Shown here: piece by piece, positions 49,512 to 58,999 of the stretch
Numbering within the stretch: the first letter of the stretch is position 1
How the letters are laid out: each line of letters opens with the position of its first letter
Assembly: GCA_023055425.1 (NCBI GenBank)
Contig: JALGPY010000009.1
Location: 35,073,275-35,137,274 of the forward strand
Reading direction: 5' to 3'
DNA length: 64,000 nucleotides
Origin: Linanthus parryae
Taxonomy: Eukaryota; Streptophyta; Magnoliopsida; Ericales; Polemoniaceae
Made by a program: the position numbers and the translations under genes
The notes under the pieces: generated by a model
What the model was told of the DNA's origin: nothing
The model's database searches: none
The model's input: only the letters and a program-made list of their open reading frames with translations

Positions 49512-50022
49512 TGTGGACAAACTTCACACAGTGTATTGTTCACCTTACTCTCACAATTTAGAGACTTACACAGCCTCTTAAGCTTCATGTCAAAGAGATG
49601 ACCCAGTCTCTTATGCCAAATTTCTGAACTCACTTTATCAGAAACTACATTCATTGATGTAGATCGTCTTTCTTCAGTCATTTTCTCAGCCTTGCTTTGA
49701 ATGAGGTATAATCCTCCCACCTTTATTCCTACCTCCAGCACTTGTCTTGATTTCTTGTCTTCAATACTACAAGATTTCTCTCCACACACAAAAACAAATT
49801 TGTGGCTAGCTGTCAGTAGGGACATTGGTATCAGGTTAAACTGAAAACCGGGGACATATAACACATTTTCCATAATCAAATTATCACTTCTCTTTACTTT
49901 GACAATAGAAGACACCTCCACCTTATCTCCATTAGGTAAATACACATAAGTGTTACTTACTAGGTGAGTGTCATGCATAAACTCATCATTGGAACACATA
50001 TGATCTGTTGCTCCACTATCTA
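47109..50022 (-). pseudogene. pol: Copia pol (protease, integrase, reverse transcriptase, RNase H), inactive
   Basis: Minus strand. The protease motif IIDSGATDHMCSND is intact but comes right after an in-frame TGA (50027). The integrase finger starts HKRLGHLFDMKLKRLC and reads CEVCPQAK at 49510, where a run of 39 T on the plus strand adds about 13 Lys codons and shifts the frame. The core has VHCDIWGP, KFRSDNDKELG (Asn-Asp-Lys where family members have Asn-Gly) and NSVVERKHQHLL. The reverse transcriptase runs 48546-47264 with [12 protein letters not shown] and YVDDIVIAG, broken near 48300-48360 and 47880. RNase H reads TYADWAWCLDTRRSTRGY, then, after a shift near 47280, SKKQSIVAKSSAESEY. There are few enough lesions that most of the protein can still be read. 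Confidence 0.9.
49470..49508. repeat. T39 homopolymer inside pol
   Basis: 39 T on the plus strand, coding for lysine on the minus strand, at the end of the integrase zinc-finger region. Related Copia copies in this window have only a short Lys/Gln segment here. Confidence 0.9.
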
Positions 50023-50026
50023 TAAT

Positions 50027-51300
50027 TCATGCCTCTGGTAATAAGATTTTTGGAGAAAAAGAAGACTGGAAAGAATAAGAGCTTACCCCTCCCAGTAAAT
50101 GATGATTGTAACTATTCTCACTCACATTGCTTGGAGATGATTGCTGCAAAGGACCATCCATTCCATGCGAACTCCCCGAACTTGTAGTCCTTGTACTGGT
50201 AGCTCCCAGACTCTGCAGTTGATTGTTTAAGTAACTGACCATTTGCTGACATTGACTTTGTGTAAGAGTGTTTGAATTTTTCATCTTTGAAGAATTTGGT
50301 CCATGATCCATTTGTCCCATTCCAATCACATTGTGAGCTTGTGCTTTCCCTCCCTTAGGCTTGTAGTTGGGTGGATACCCATGCAATTTCCAGCATTTAG
50401 CCTTTATATGTCCAGATACCCCACAGTGATAACATGTAGGCTTCATGGGTTGATTGCTAAAAGAACTTGAACCAGCATTAGACATTTGAGGAAAATTTTG
50501 ACCTACATTGTCATAATGATTGGGACTTCTAGGAGGCATTGTATGAGAATACATAGCCATATTCTGCTGCAAAGAAGAATTTGAAAGCATGGTCATAGGA
50601 TTCAACATCTGAGGAACACTGATCTGAGACTGCATCTCTTGTTCAACTACTTTAGCAAACACTTTGTTCATACTAGGTAATGGATCAGTAAGCAGGAGCT
50701 GATCTCTCACAGGTGTATTAACATCATTCAGTCCCATTAAAAATTGCATCACATAATCTTCCTCAGCACTATTCTGTACTCTTCCACATTCACAAAACCT
50801 AATTGTTTTGTAGTTACTTAATTCATCCCACAATGTTTTTTAACTTTGTGTAATACACTGTTACACTCATATCTCCTTATTTCAGGGAGCCAATTTCTTT
50901 CTTAAGCTGAAAAATCTTTGGTATGTTCTTCTGAGGGAACCGTTCAACCAAATCCAACCATATCTCCCTAGAAGTGGTCCTATACATCACACTTCCTGAT
51001 ATATCCCTAGAAACAACACTAAGCAGTCAGGAAATCACCATAGCATCACATCTCTTCCACAAAGGGTAAAGAGCATCTCCAACATCAGGTATTTCTATAC
51101 CTCCATTCACAAATCCTAGCTTATTTTTAGCTTCTAGAGCTACTAGCATAGATCTATGCCATGTGTTAAAATTTTCTCCAGTTAGAACCTGAGAAACCAA
51201 CACACTTCTTGGATTCTCTGAATTGCTAATGAAAAAAATAGAAGAATTATCTGTATGCAAATTCAAACCTCTTCCTGAAGCACTTTCACTTGTCATTGAC
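50027..51300 (-). pseudogene. gag: Copia gag, broken
   Basis: Two main open pieces. The N-terminal piece (51298-51027) begins MTSESASGRGLNLH and contains LTGENFNTWHRSMLVALEAKN, the copia-type gag N-terminal domain, here quoted in part. The C-terminal piece (50833-50027) has MWDELSNYK, NSAEEDYVMQFLMGLND and the CCHC knuckle CYHCGVSGHIKAKC. Stops between 51027 and 50833 separate them. It would form the particle coat. Confidence 0.85.
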
Positions 51301-51432
51301 AAAGCCTTCAAATCGTCTGCGACCTCAAATCGCAACACAAACACAAACCAGATCTGAATTAACTCTCTGCAATCTTCAAATCACAGCACCTTGTCTGCAA
51401 CAGCGAGAACCAGACCTCTAGATCGGAGAACT

Positions 51433-51446
51433 AAGCTCTGATACCA
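51433..51446 (-). other. Primer-binding site of the Copia element
   Basis: Minus strand TGGTATCAGAGCTT directly after the LTR end TTTCTAATA. It is complementary to the 3' end of initiator Met tRNA. Confidence 0.9.
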
Positions 51447-51638
51447 TATTAGAAATTGAAAGCTCAAACGAAGAAGAAAAGGAAAGAGAAATGAACTTCC
51501 ATCTCAAAAAGTTACCGAACAAACTTGCTTCAAACGAAGAATAAAAGAAAAGAGAAATGAACATACCCAATAAAAACACAGGTGTCATCTCTTAGTTTGT
51601 TCCTTTATGCAAAGGATTTTTCACTTCAGTTTCTAATA
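51447..51638 (-). repeat. 5' LTR of the Copia element, shortened and patched (192 bp)
   Basis: Shares both ends with the 438-bp partner but has a different middle. 51528-51562 is a near copy of its own 51465-51500 (caaacgaagaa...gagaaatgaac). 51561-51595 is a 33/35 match to 48836-48870 inside pol, in the same orientation. Confidence 0.85.
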
Positions 51639-51659
51639 GTTCGTGATCAACTTGCGAAT

Positions 51660-51730
51660 GGGCATCGTTTTGCTATCCAAATCACCGGGTCAAAGTGACC
51701 CAGTGAATAGTGATAAAAATCAAACCGGTG
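51660..51730. mobile_element. Stowaway-type MITE fragment, copy 9
   Basis: 'catcgttttgctatccaaatcaccgg', partly quoted, and 'gacccagtgaatagtgat' match the right half of the family. No ends are present. Confidence 0.55.
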
Positions 51731-51784
51731 GCTTAGAGAAGAAATTGAGTTAGTAAGTGTTAAGGATCACGATGCATGCACTAG

Positions 51785-52185
51785 ATATGCCGAATCACCT
51801 CATTTGGAATTGCAATGATGACAGACTCTATTCGGTGAGAGTGGGTACCAATTAATGTTGGAGCTCGAGAACCAGAGACACCAAGCCAGATCCGAAGCGC
51901 GTTGAAAACAAAATAATTAGGATCTTGTGGAGGTCACTGTCGAAAACAAGAATCACCCCAAAAGTCATTTTTCCAAGTTGGAAGGCGGTCCAAAGGAGAT
52001 TACTAGTGAAACGCGATCTCCCGAGGTATACGTACCGGTTTCATGCCCAATATGCGAGTCATAAGTTGAAATAGATCGCCATATTTTCATGTATTGAACT
52101 ATAGTAGCTGTAAAAGTGTGGGGATGTATGTGCACCCTTCTCAGTACCCACGACACATAGATGTCCACCTCTATGTGCCACCTCG
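51785..52185 (+). pseudogene. LINE relic, zf-RVT region of a non-LTR retrotransposon
   Basis: Plus strand, three frames in turn. PNHLIWNCNDDRLYSVRVG, after a one-base shift YQLMLELEN, then ILWRSLSKTRITPKVIF and SWKAVQRRLLVKRDLP, then CPICES...VEIDRHIFMY, IVAVKVWG. This order (I-W...G-YSV..GY, LW..K..PKV..F.W.., CP.C...E...H....C...VW) is the conserved segment that follows reverse transcriptase in plant LINE ORF2. Stops and shifts make it dead. No reverse transcriptase or poly(A) tail is next to it. Confidence 0.65.
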
Positions 52186-52929
52186 TTCCTTGAACGGAAA
52201 ATGAATTAGCCTGTAGATTTCCTTTTCTCACGGGCCTGAAGCTTTAAACTGATGATCTCTAAAGATTTGTTGGGCTATCAATCCCAAAAATAAATTTTTA
52301 AATGTAAAGTAATTCCTGAATTATCCAATTAAATCAAATACGGTTTGATTTCTAATGCATTCCACATGAAGAAAAGAGAAATGCATTGCGCACACATGAA
52401 GATGGACATGACTGAAAGTTTTTTGTGACTAGACAACCTTGAACCATTATACTGAATTTAGCATCCCATCTCTCAATTAGAGAAAATTATATTCCGTTAA
52501 ATAATTTGTGGTTAGACCATATTCACACATGGCTTATGTAGACATCACATCATTCTAGCTTTAAATTCAATAAAAATCACTATTTATTTTTTGTGATATT
52601 TCATCCATATCAAATTATTGTAAATCAAATGTCAAAGTTTTCTCCAAAAAAAAATTAATCAAATGTCTAATTACGTAATAAAGCTTGTGGATTTACTGAT
52701 GAGACCATCAAGTCTTAAGCTTATTCATTCAATAATATGGATCAATAAAGTTACTTGTAAGTAACTCTTGGATCGTCACAAATGGCATCAAAATGAACCG
52801 TGGTCTAGTAGGAGCTATGCAACGGCAAGTGGTCGAGAGTTAGAGGAGTAGAGACTCGAAAGGTAGGTAGAGGTCCATAATCCGTCACGTGCTTAGTACC
52901 AATGAACTTCTATGTGCTCACATGAACTT
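52186..52929. other. Intergenic, nothing recognised
   Basis: About 740 bp AT-rich. No gene or element ends seen. Confidence 0.5.
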
Positions 52930-53055
52930 CTATGTGACTGGATTTTTTTTTTTTGAGAAATTGTTATGTCGTCAACTGAGTTTGAACCCGAGACTTCATG
53001 TTGGGACTTCCAACGCTCTACTAATTGAGCTACCACCTTAATTGCTATGTGACTG
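52930..53055 (-). mobile_element. tRNA-derived SINE, family 1, with 11-bp TSD
   Basis: The insert 52941-53044 lies between CTATGTGACTG at 52930-52940 and 53045-53055. The minus strand reads GCAATTAAGGTGGTAGCTCA (box A TAGCTCAATTAGTAGAGC) and box B TCTCGGGTTCAAACTC, then a tail of about 12 A. Same family as 4731 and 41021. Confidence 0.85.
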
Positions 53056-53151
53056 AATATGTTAGTGTCAAGTATTTAAAGTTGGGAGAATGTGATGCCT
53101 CATTTCACATAAGAAGGTTGTGAATTAAATGTCCAGCATATGCAGAACCTT

Positions 53152-54954
53152 GTAGGTGTCAAGAAACTAGGGTTTGAGATTGAGAGAGGGAAGAATATGA
53201 ACAAACACAGAAGAGGGAAAATGAAAATTCTGTTATTCATAATTGTCTCAATTACACTAACAAACTACTCTAATAACTTCTACTAATTACACAAACGACC
53301 CAATACTTTCTAATAACTACAACAACATATTACACAATGTTACTTAACAGCACCCCTCAAACAAAGCTCTTTTGTATCATCAGAGAGCTGCAGTTTGGAC
53401 TTTAAAGCATGAAACTGAGTATGAGACAAAGTCTTTGTCATGAAACTGAGTTCAAGGTGGAGGTGACATGATGAGTGGCACCGCTGTCAAGAAGCCATGG
53501 CTGATCAGCTGGAGAGTAGGAGTATCCATGAGGAGAACCATAAGATGATTGAGTAGCTGGGTTCATGGTACTAGCAGAATGAGCAACTGGAGCTGAGCTG
53601 TAGGAGGAGGGATAATGTGAGCCAATACCAGAGCTAGAAGGGTAAGAAAAGGCAGGTGGCGCTCCTCCTTGGTGATGATAAACAGCTGTGTGAGCTTGTG
53701 GTCTTGGTTTAGTACAGCAAACTGAGTGATGTTTAGTCTTTGGCAACAATTGAGAGCACTGTGTCTTCCTTTACCACAGATTTGGCAAACCATACTAGCA
53801 CCAGCACCTCTACCTCTACCCTGAGGTCTAAAACTTGGAGGATGAAATGAAGATGGCTGAGCAGGAGCATAAATTGGAACTGAGAGAATGCCAGAACCCG
53901 AAGGAGGTTTAAATTGTCCCCTTCCTTTAGCCATAAACATTACTTGGGGGTAAGAAGCATCAAACTGTTCCACATTACTAACAGGATGAACAGAGAGCTG
54001 GATTTTGGACATAGAGAGATGCAATTCTTCACTTAACAACAAGGCACTCAATTCAGCCACAGTAATAGGGGTGGATCTAGATCTAATTCCAGGCTTAAAA
54101 TAGTCATAATCAGGAGACAAGCCTTTGAGAATATAGAGAACAATATCTTCTTCAGGAACTACTTCATTTACTTGGAGCAAACTATCAGTGAGATTTTTAA
54201 TCTTGTTCAGATAAGCTTCCATAGGTCAATCACCCTGAGTGATGGTGCACAATAATAACTTCAATTGATGAACATGAGATCTTGACAGAGAAGCAAAACG
54301 AATCTCAAAATTGGACCAAATCGCAGTAGATGAAGGTAAATGAAGAATCAACGGCAACACAGTAGGCGAAATAGAAGCAATTAAACAACTCTTCAAGTGT
54401 TGATCCACATATTTCCAAGAAACATACGAAGGATTTGAAGAAACCTGACCAGTAGCAGAGACAAATTCATGTGCCGGAGAAGGAATTTTACCAGTGATGA
54501 AGTCAAGAAGATCATTCGCAACAAGTACCGTCTCGAGCTGAGCACGCCAAACGCTGTAATTTTTAGAATCCAACTTAATCTTAATAAAAGATCGGAGATT
54601 GGAAATGAGAAACACAAGACCAGCCGGAAGAGACACAGGCGAATTAAGGAGAGGCGACGACGGATCCATGGAAACACAGACGGAAGACGACCGGAGATGC
54701 AATCGGCGACGAACCTCTAAGGTTCTGATACCATGTCAAGAAACTAGGGTTTGAGATTGAGAGATGGAAGAAGATGAACAAACACTGAAGAGGGAAAATG
54801 AAAATTATGTTATTCATAATTGTCTCAATTACACTATTTATACTTCTGCTAACATTCCTAACAAACTACTCTAATAACTTATACTAATTACACAAATGAC
54901 CCAATACTTTCTATAACTACAACTAAGCATTACACAATGTTACTCAACAGTAGG
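53152..54954 (-). mobile_element. Short Copia deletion derivative (gag plus protease start)
   Basis: Element 53157-54949 (1793 bp) with perfect TSD GTAGG (53152-53156, 54950-54954). LTRs: 3' LTR 53157-53349 (193 bp) and 5' LTR 54734-54949 (216 bp), ends TGTCAAGAAACTAGGG...ACA. They are alike except for a missing block of about 20 bp around 53273 and small changes. Primer site: minus-strand TGGTATCAGAACC at 54733-54721, one base off the usual TGGTATCAGAGCC. Polypurine tract: GAGGGGTGC next to the 3' LTR. Integrase, reverse transcriptase and most of RNase H are missing, so the element depends on others. Confidence 0.9.
53353..54702 (-). pseudogene. gag: Copia gag-protease frame fused to the end of pol
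   Basis: Minus strand from ATG at 54702 (or 54669, MDPSSPLLNSPVSLP). The gag domain KLDSKNYSVWRAQLETVL reads to a stop near 54226, then continues from 54222 (YLNKIKNLTDSLL, SPDYDYF) to the knuckle CQICGKGRHSALNC near 53785, then a shift. A proline-, serine- and tyrosine-rich linker leads to PWLLDSGATHHVTSTLN at 53490-53450, the protease active site. Directly after this comes, in another frame, TKTLSHTQFHALKSKLQLSD (53438-53379), the usual last segment of Copia pol. The intervening 2.5 kb or more of a normal Copia pol is absent. One stop and two shifts prevent a full product. Confidence 0.85.
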
Positions 54955-55002
54955 TACTAGTAGCACCATTAAGACTTTCGTAACGGATCAAGAATTTGTT
55001 GG

Positions 55003-56391
55003 TGTTGGAATAGATGCCCTAGAGGCAATCGTATATTAAGTATGAACATTGTTTTGTCTAGAATGTTCATTTATTATATATTGTGATATTTAATATAATG
55101 AAGTCCTTAGATACAATGTGTTGTTTATCTTAAATATCCCTAGTCCACTATATTGATTAATAGGACGATCAAATATAGACTAGTATGTGGGTAGATTGAT
55201 ATGGAGATATCAAGTCTAACACATGGGTATTTAGGAGTAATCGCATACTGGATTGACCCACAACGAGAAGGATACATAAGATTATGTCAAGTCACAATCG
55301 CTTCTCGTAGTGCTAATATAATTGCAATCCTTAGACTTGAAGTCACTAGATACTCTAGTTGTGGAATATTGTGCTTTGATGTTATCAAACGTTACACCGT
55401 AACTGGGTAATCATAAAGATGGATATCGGGCATGATAGGAAGCAAGCTTAGAGATCGTAGGGATGTAGATAGGATTTGTCCCTCCCACATAATGGGGGTA
55501 AATGTCCACGACCACTCGAGGGATGAGGCTTATTGAATGTCTGGCCAGACTCAGATAAATCAATATGGAGATATTGATGTTATCTTCAAGCATGAACATA
55601 TTCCCAGGATCGAGGAACTATGAATTAGATATACGAGTGTGACTATTTATGTCTCGTGTCCAATCCCGATATGGAGACAAAGGGAAAGTGCAATATAAGA
55701 TATTGGGCACAAGAGGTTTGTCGGGATCACTGACTATTTCTATAAGTTGTAGCATGGATGTGTTGTTAGACACCGCTCCATGTTAGTAAAAGTTACTACC
55801 AAATATATAGAAACCTATGGGGTCACACGTCAAATGGAAGGATCATTGTGCAACACCTTGCAAACTTAGTAGGACTAATTTGCAAGGAAGGGACTAATTC
55901 TAGTTCATGTAGAATTAGGAAACACCTTTATGAAAACAACAAGGAGTTGTTGGAGTATATAAAGGAGGCTTCAGCTTCCTTCCCACTAATTGTGATTTGT
56001 TATTAGACATAACACAAAGTGAGTGGGAGAGAGGAAAATAGAGAGAGAGAAGACAAGCCTAGGCCGACCGCCCTAGGCCGTCCACCCCCTCTCCCGTCGG
56101 CGCGAAAGGAGGGCCGAAGCCCCCTCCTTGTCCTTGTTGCTTTGATCCTCTTCCCTCTTCCTCCGTGTTCAAGCTAGCACTTATTTGAAGGAAGAATCTA
56201 GATCTCACCTATAGACGTGGATCAACCGAAGAGACGAGGACATCACTCTTCGTGTGATCTCACAAATCAAAAGGTACACAATACTATGTCTCTTATCATG
56301 TTATGATGTCTCCTCCTGACGATCCGTGGTGGGCTTTGAAGTAGGATTAATTTTTGTTATTCCGCTGCGTTACCTACGTCAAAACCCAACA
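55003..56391 (+). repeat. 5' LTR of the right-edge Copia element (1389 bp)
   Basis: TGTTGGAATAGATGCCC to acgtcaaaacccaaca, followed by the primer site. Same family as 1673-3125. Bases before it are gttgg; the other end of the element is outside the window, so the TSD is untested. A TATA-like tatataaagg lies at 55956-55965, with the leader probably starting shortly after it. Confidence 0.88.
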
Positions 56392-56393
56392 GC

Positions 56394-56411
56394 GGTATCA
56401 GAGCCAGGTTG
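56394..56411 (+). other. Primer-binding site of the right-edge Copia element
   Basis: GGTATCAGAGCCAGGTTG two bases after the LTR; complementary to the 3' end of initiator Met tRNA. Confidence 0.9.
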
Positions 56412-57969
56412 TAGAGCATAACATGATTTTGTGTGTTACGATTTCAGTTTATACACCGTATTATTTTTTATTACGCGAAAACTGAAAATAATTGATATAG
56501 TAGATGCAAAATTGAATTTGATTCAATAAAACAAGATCCAATTTAACATTGGATGTTAGAATTGGTGAGTTTAATCACATAAGATGTGAAAAATTGAGTT
56601 CTTGGAAAATTATGGTTCATGGGACATGATTGAAAAGGGGTTTTAAATTTTGGAAACAAATTTATGGAATTAATTCCATAAAGGAAACAACCTTGCTTGG
56701 GCAACAAGGAAGAGGAAAGGAGTCTATGGCCGAAACCCTAGACGTCCGCCCCTTTCCTTGCACGGCTATCAAGGGCCGCAAGCCACATGGGGTGGCCGGC
56801 CTTGGGCCGGGCCTTGTGGCGGGCGGCGGTCCTAGGGGTTCGGGCCCCTTGTTGGCTTGGACTCCTTGGACCGTTGTAACCCTAATTATCCAATTCAATT
56901 AAAATTGAAAAAGCGCGTTAAAAATTGGTTTTAACTGTATTATGTGCTTTGTTGCATGGTGGATGGATATGGCGTAGGATTGTGGATGTTTATTGCTTTG
57001 TGGTTTGGTTTACGGCCTGCGAGCTGATCAAATTAATGTAATAATTAATTAGGTTTTAGGGCCTACGAGTCGTCTTTTTCTCCTCGACATGTGAGGCTTT
57101 TGTTATTTATTTATTCTAGATGTTAGGCTAGAATTAGAAGTATTTAGATGATAGCCAAGAGCATGGAAAAGAAGACCGGAGAACCAAAGGAGCCAAAAGA
57201 CAAAGATGACGTCCCCTAGGCGCGCAGCTATGGTGGAGCACATGGAGATGAGCTCGGCACTTGAGGGAAATCGGATATTATCATTGGCTTGATAATATCA
57301 TTAGTCTAGGGGCCATATCCATACCACGTTTTTTATTATTTTGTGGATGTTTATTATTCATGTCTTGTTATTTAATTTTGTGTGTATGGCGATACTAGCG
57401 AAAACGATAACAAGATAATAATAAACAAGGTTGGTCTTTTATTGTGGATTTCCCAATCCAAATAAGTAGACCATGTTGATGAGATCAACCAAACAATTAA
57501 GAAAGAAAAATCCCTCAATTAGATATTGCGTTTTGCCTTCTCTTGCCAAAACACCCTTCATGATCAGGGTTCATTAAAATTCGGGCTTGCCAAAGCAAGG
57601 CGATTTTAATTTACATGGTGTGTTGCGGACGAAACAAGCTAGTAATGTGTGTATGTTGAAGCAAGAGGTTGGACGCAACTAGGCAAGAATCAATTGGATT
57701 GATGAGCCTAGAGGCATGACAATTAGGTGTTATCCATGGGATAAAGAATAAAGAGTTATTCACCTAATTGGACCAAGAGTTGCAGGGGATGCAATTGGAA
57801 TGGTTCCTACCTAAATAACCTATTCTTGGGTGACATGCCAAAGCAAGCTCAAGAAGAAGTGAAAAAGGGATCTTGGACCCACTAGAAAATATAATGATAT
57901 TTTCTGCATTAATGGTGAGGGCTATTAATCCGAGAAAAATAGTGGGAGCTATATTTGATGATATAGCCA
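56412..57969 (+). other. Untranslated leader of the Copia element
   Basis: About 1.55 kb between primer site and gag with no supported frame. A GC-rich block with ggccggccttgggccgggcc lies at 56730-56870. Short frames there on both strands are due to GC content. Confidence 0.6.
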
Positions 57970-58818
57970 TTGTTGAATATAGTTAAAATGTTCAAAATAC
58001 TAAAATTAAACATTCCTCGTTTTGTAGAATTTCAAATGGCAAACAACAACGCATCGACTTCATCCCTACGATCTGTCATTGAGAAGGATAAACTGTCTGG
58101 AATGAATTTCCTTGACTGGTACAAAAACTTAAGGATTGTCCTTAAGCAAGAAAAGAAGCTACACGTCTTGGACACTCAAATTCCAGAACCACCACAAGAT
58201 GAGTCTCTTCTAGCGCAAGTAAGGGAACGTCAGAAACATATTGATGATTCTAATGACGTGACTTGCCTCATGCTTTGTACCTTGACTCCTGAGTTTCAGA
58301 AGCAGCATGAGAATATGGAAGCCTATGATATGATCATACACTTGAAACAATTGTTTCAGGAACAGGCTAGGCATGAGCGCTATGAGGTGTCTAAAGCATT
58401 ATTCAAGAGTAGTCTTGCAGAGGAGAATCCAGTAGGGCCTCATGTTCTCCGAATGATCGGGTACATTGAGAACCTTGAGAGAATGGGATTCCCACTGGGC
58501 CAATATTTGGCTACTGATCTTGTCTTGCAATGGTTGCCTGACAGTTATAATCAGTTCATCATGAACTATAACATGAACGAGATCTGTAAAACTCTTCCTG
58601 ACTTATTGAATATGCTGAAGACAGCGGAACAGAGCTTCAACAAAGGCAAGGGCAAGACCATAATGATGGTGCACAAGAAGAAGGGCAAATCAGTTGCCTC
58701 TACTTCAAAAGGAAAGCGCAAGAAAGTTGCGAAATCCAAAGAAGCCCTAAAGCTTAGTGGAGGCGCAAGAAAGTCACTACTGCAGTCATCCGGGTCACTG
58801 GAGGAGGAATTGCCCTAA
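57970..58818 (+). pseudogene. gag: Copia gag, frameshifted at the zinc knuckle
   Basis: Open frame of 282 codons; the likely true start is ATG at 58036 (MANNNASTSSLRSVIEKDKL). It carries the copia-type gag domain (GMNFLDWYKNLRIVLKQEKK, FKSSLAEENPVGPHVLRMIG, LPDLLNMLKTAEQSF) and a lysine-rich tail. Near 58730 a shift occurs: the zinc knuckle is present but in another frame (SHYCSHPGHWRRNCPKYL, about 58765-58820) with its first Cys changed to Ser, and a stop follows. The product would lack a working nucleic-acid-binding knuckle. The pol frame follows downstream. Confidence 0.88.
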
Positions 58819-58879
58819 ATATCTGTAGGATAAGAAGCTTGGAATAGTGATTCCACCACCACCAGGTATTTATGTTATT

Positions 58880-58999
58880 AGACTTCAATCTTTCTATTTT
58901 TTCATCTTGGGTATTGGATACCGGATGTGGTTCTCACATTTGTCGTAATGAGCAGGATTTGAAAAGAAGTAGAAGATTGAGTAAAGGGGAGATAGATCT
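58880..58999 (+). pseudogene. pol: Copia protease start, cut by a solo LTR
   Basis: Reads WVLDTGCGSHICRNEQDLKR (Asp-Thr-Gly protease site) and SKGEIDL up to the insertion. After the inserted LTR and one TSD copy the same frame goes on with LVGNGARVVALAVG at 61830. The protease is thus split but not shifted by the insertion. Confidence 0.85.

Larger units (their letters stand above)
46456..51643 (-). mobile_element. Copia retrotransposon with unequal LTRs
   Basis: Element 46461-51638 (5178 bp). The flanks GTTTG / GTTCG are a 5-bp TSD with one change. Order on the minus strand: short 5' LTR, primer site, gag, protease-integrase-reverse transcriptase-RNase H, polypurine tract (46899-46913, GAGGGAGGG type), 3' LTR. 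LTR ends are the inverted repeat TATTAGAAATTGA...TCAATTTCTAATA. The coding region is almost full length but carries a few stops, a frameshift and a 39-base homopolymer insertion, so it is inactive. The layout and motifs are those of the Ale-like, short-LTR Copia group; the clade call is tentative. Confidence 0.9.

Noticed and set aside
56630..56902. 90-codon frame in the Copia leader
   Set aside because: Due to a GC-rich patch, no match to gag or any domain, and a similar frame exists on the opposite strand.
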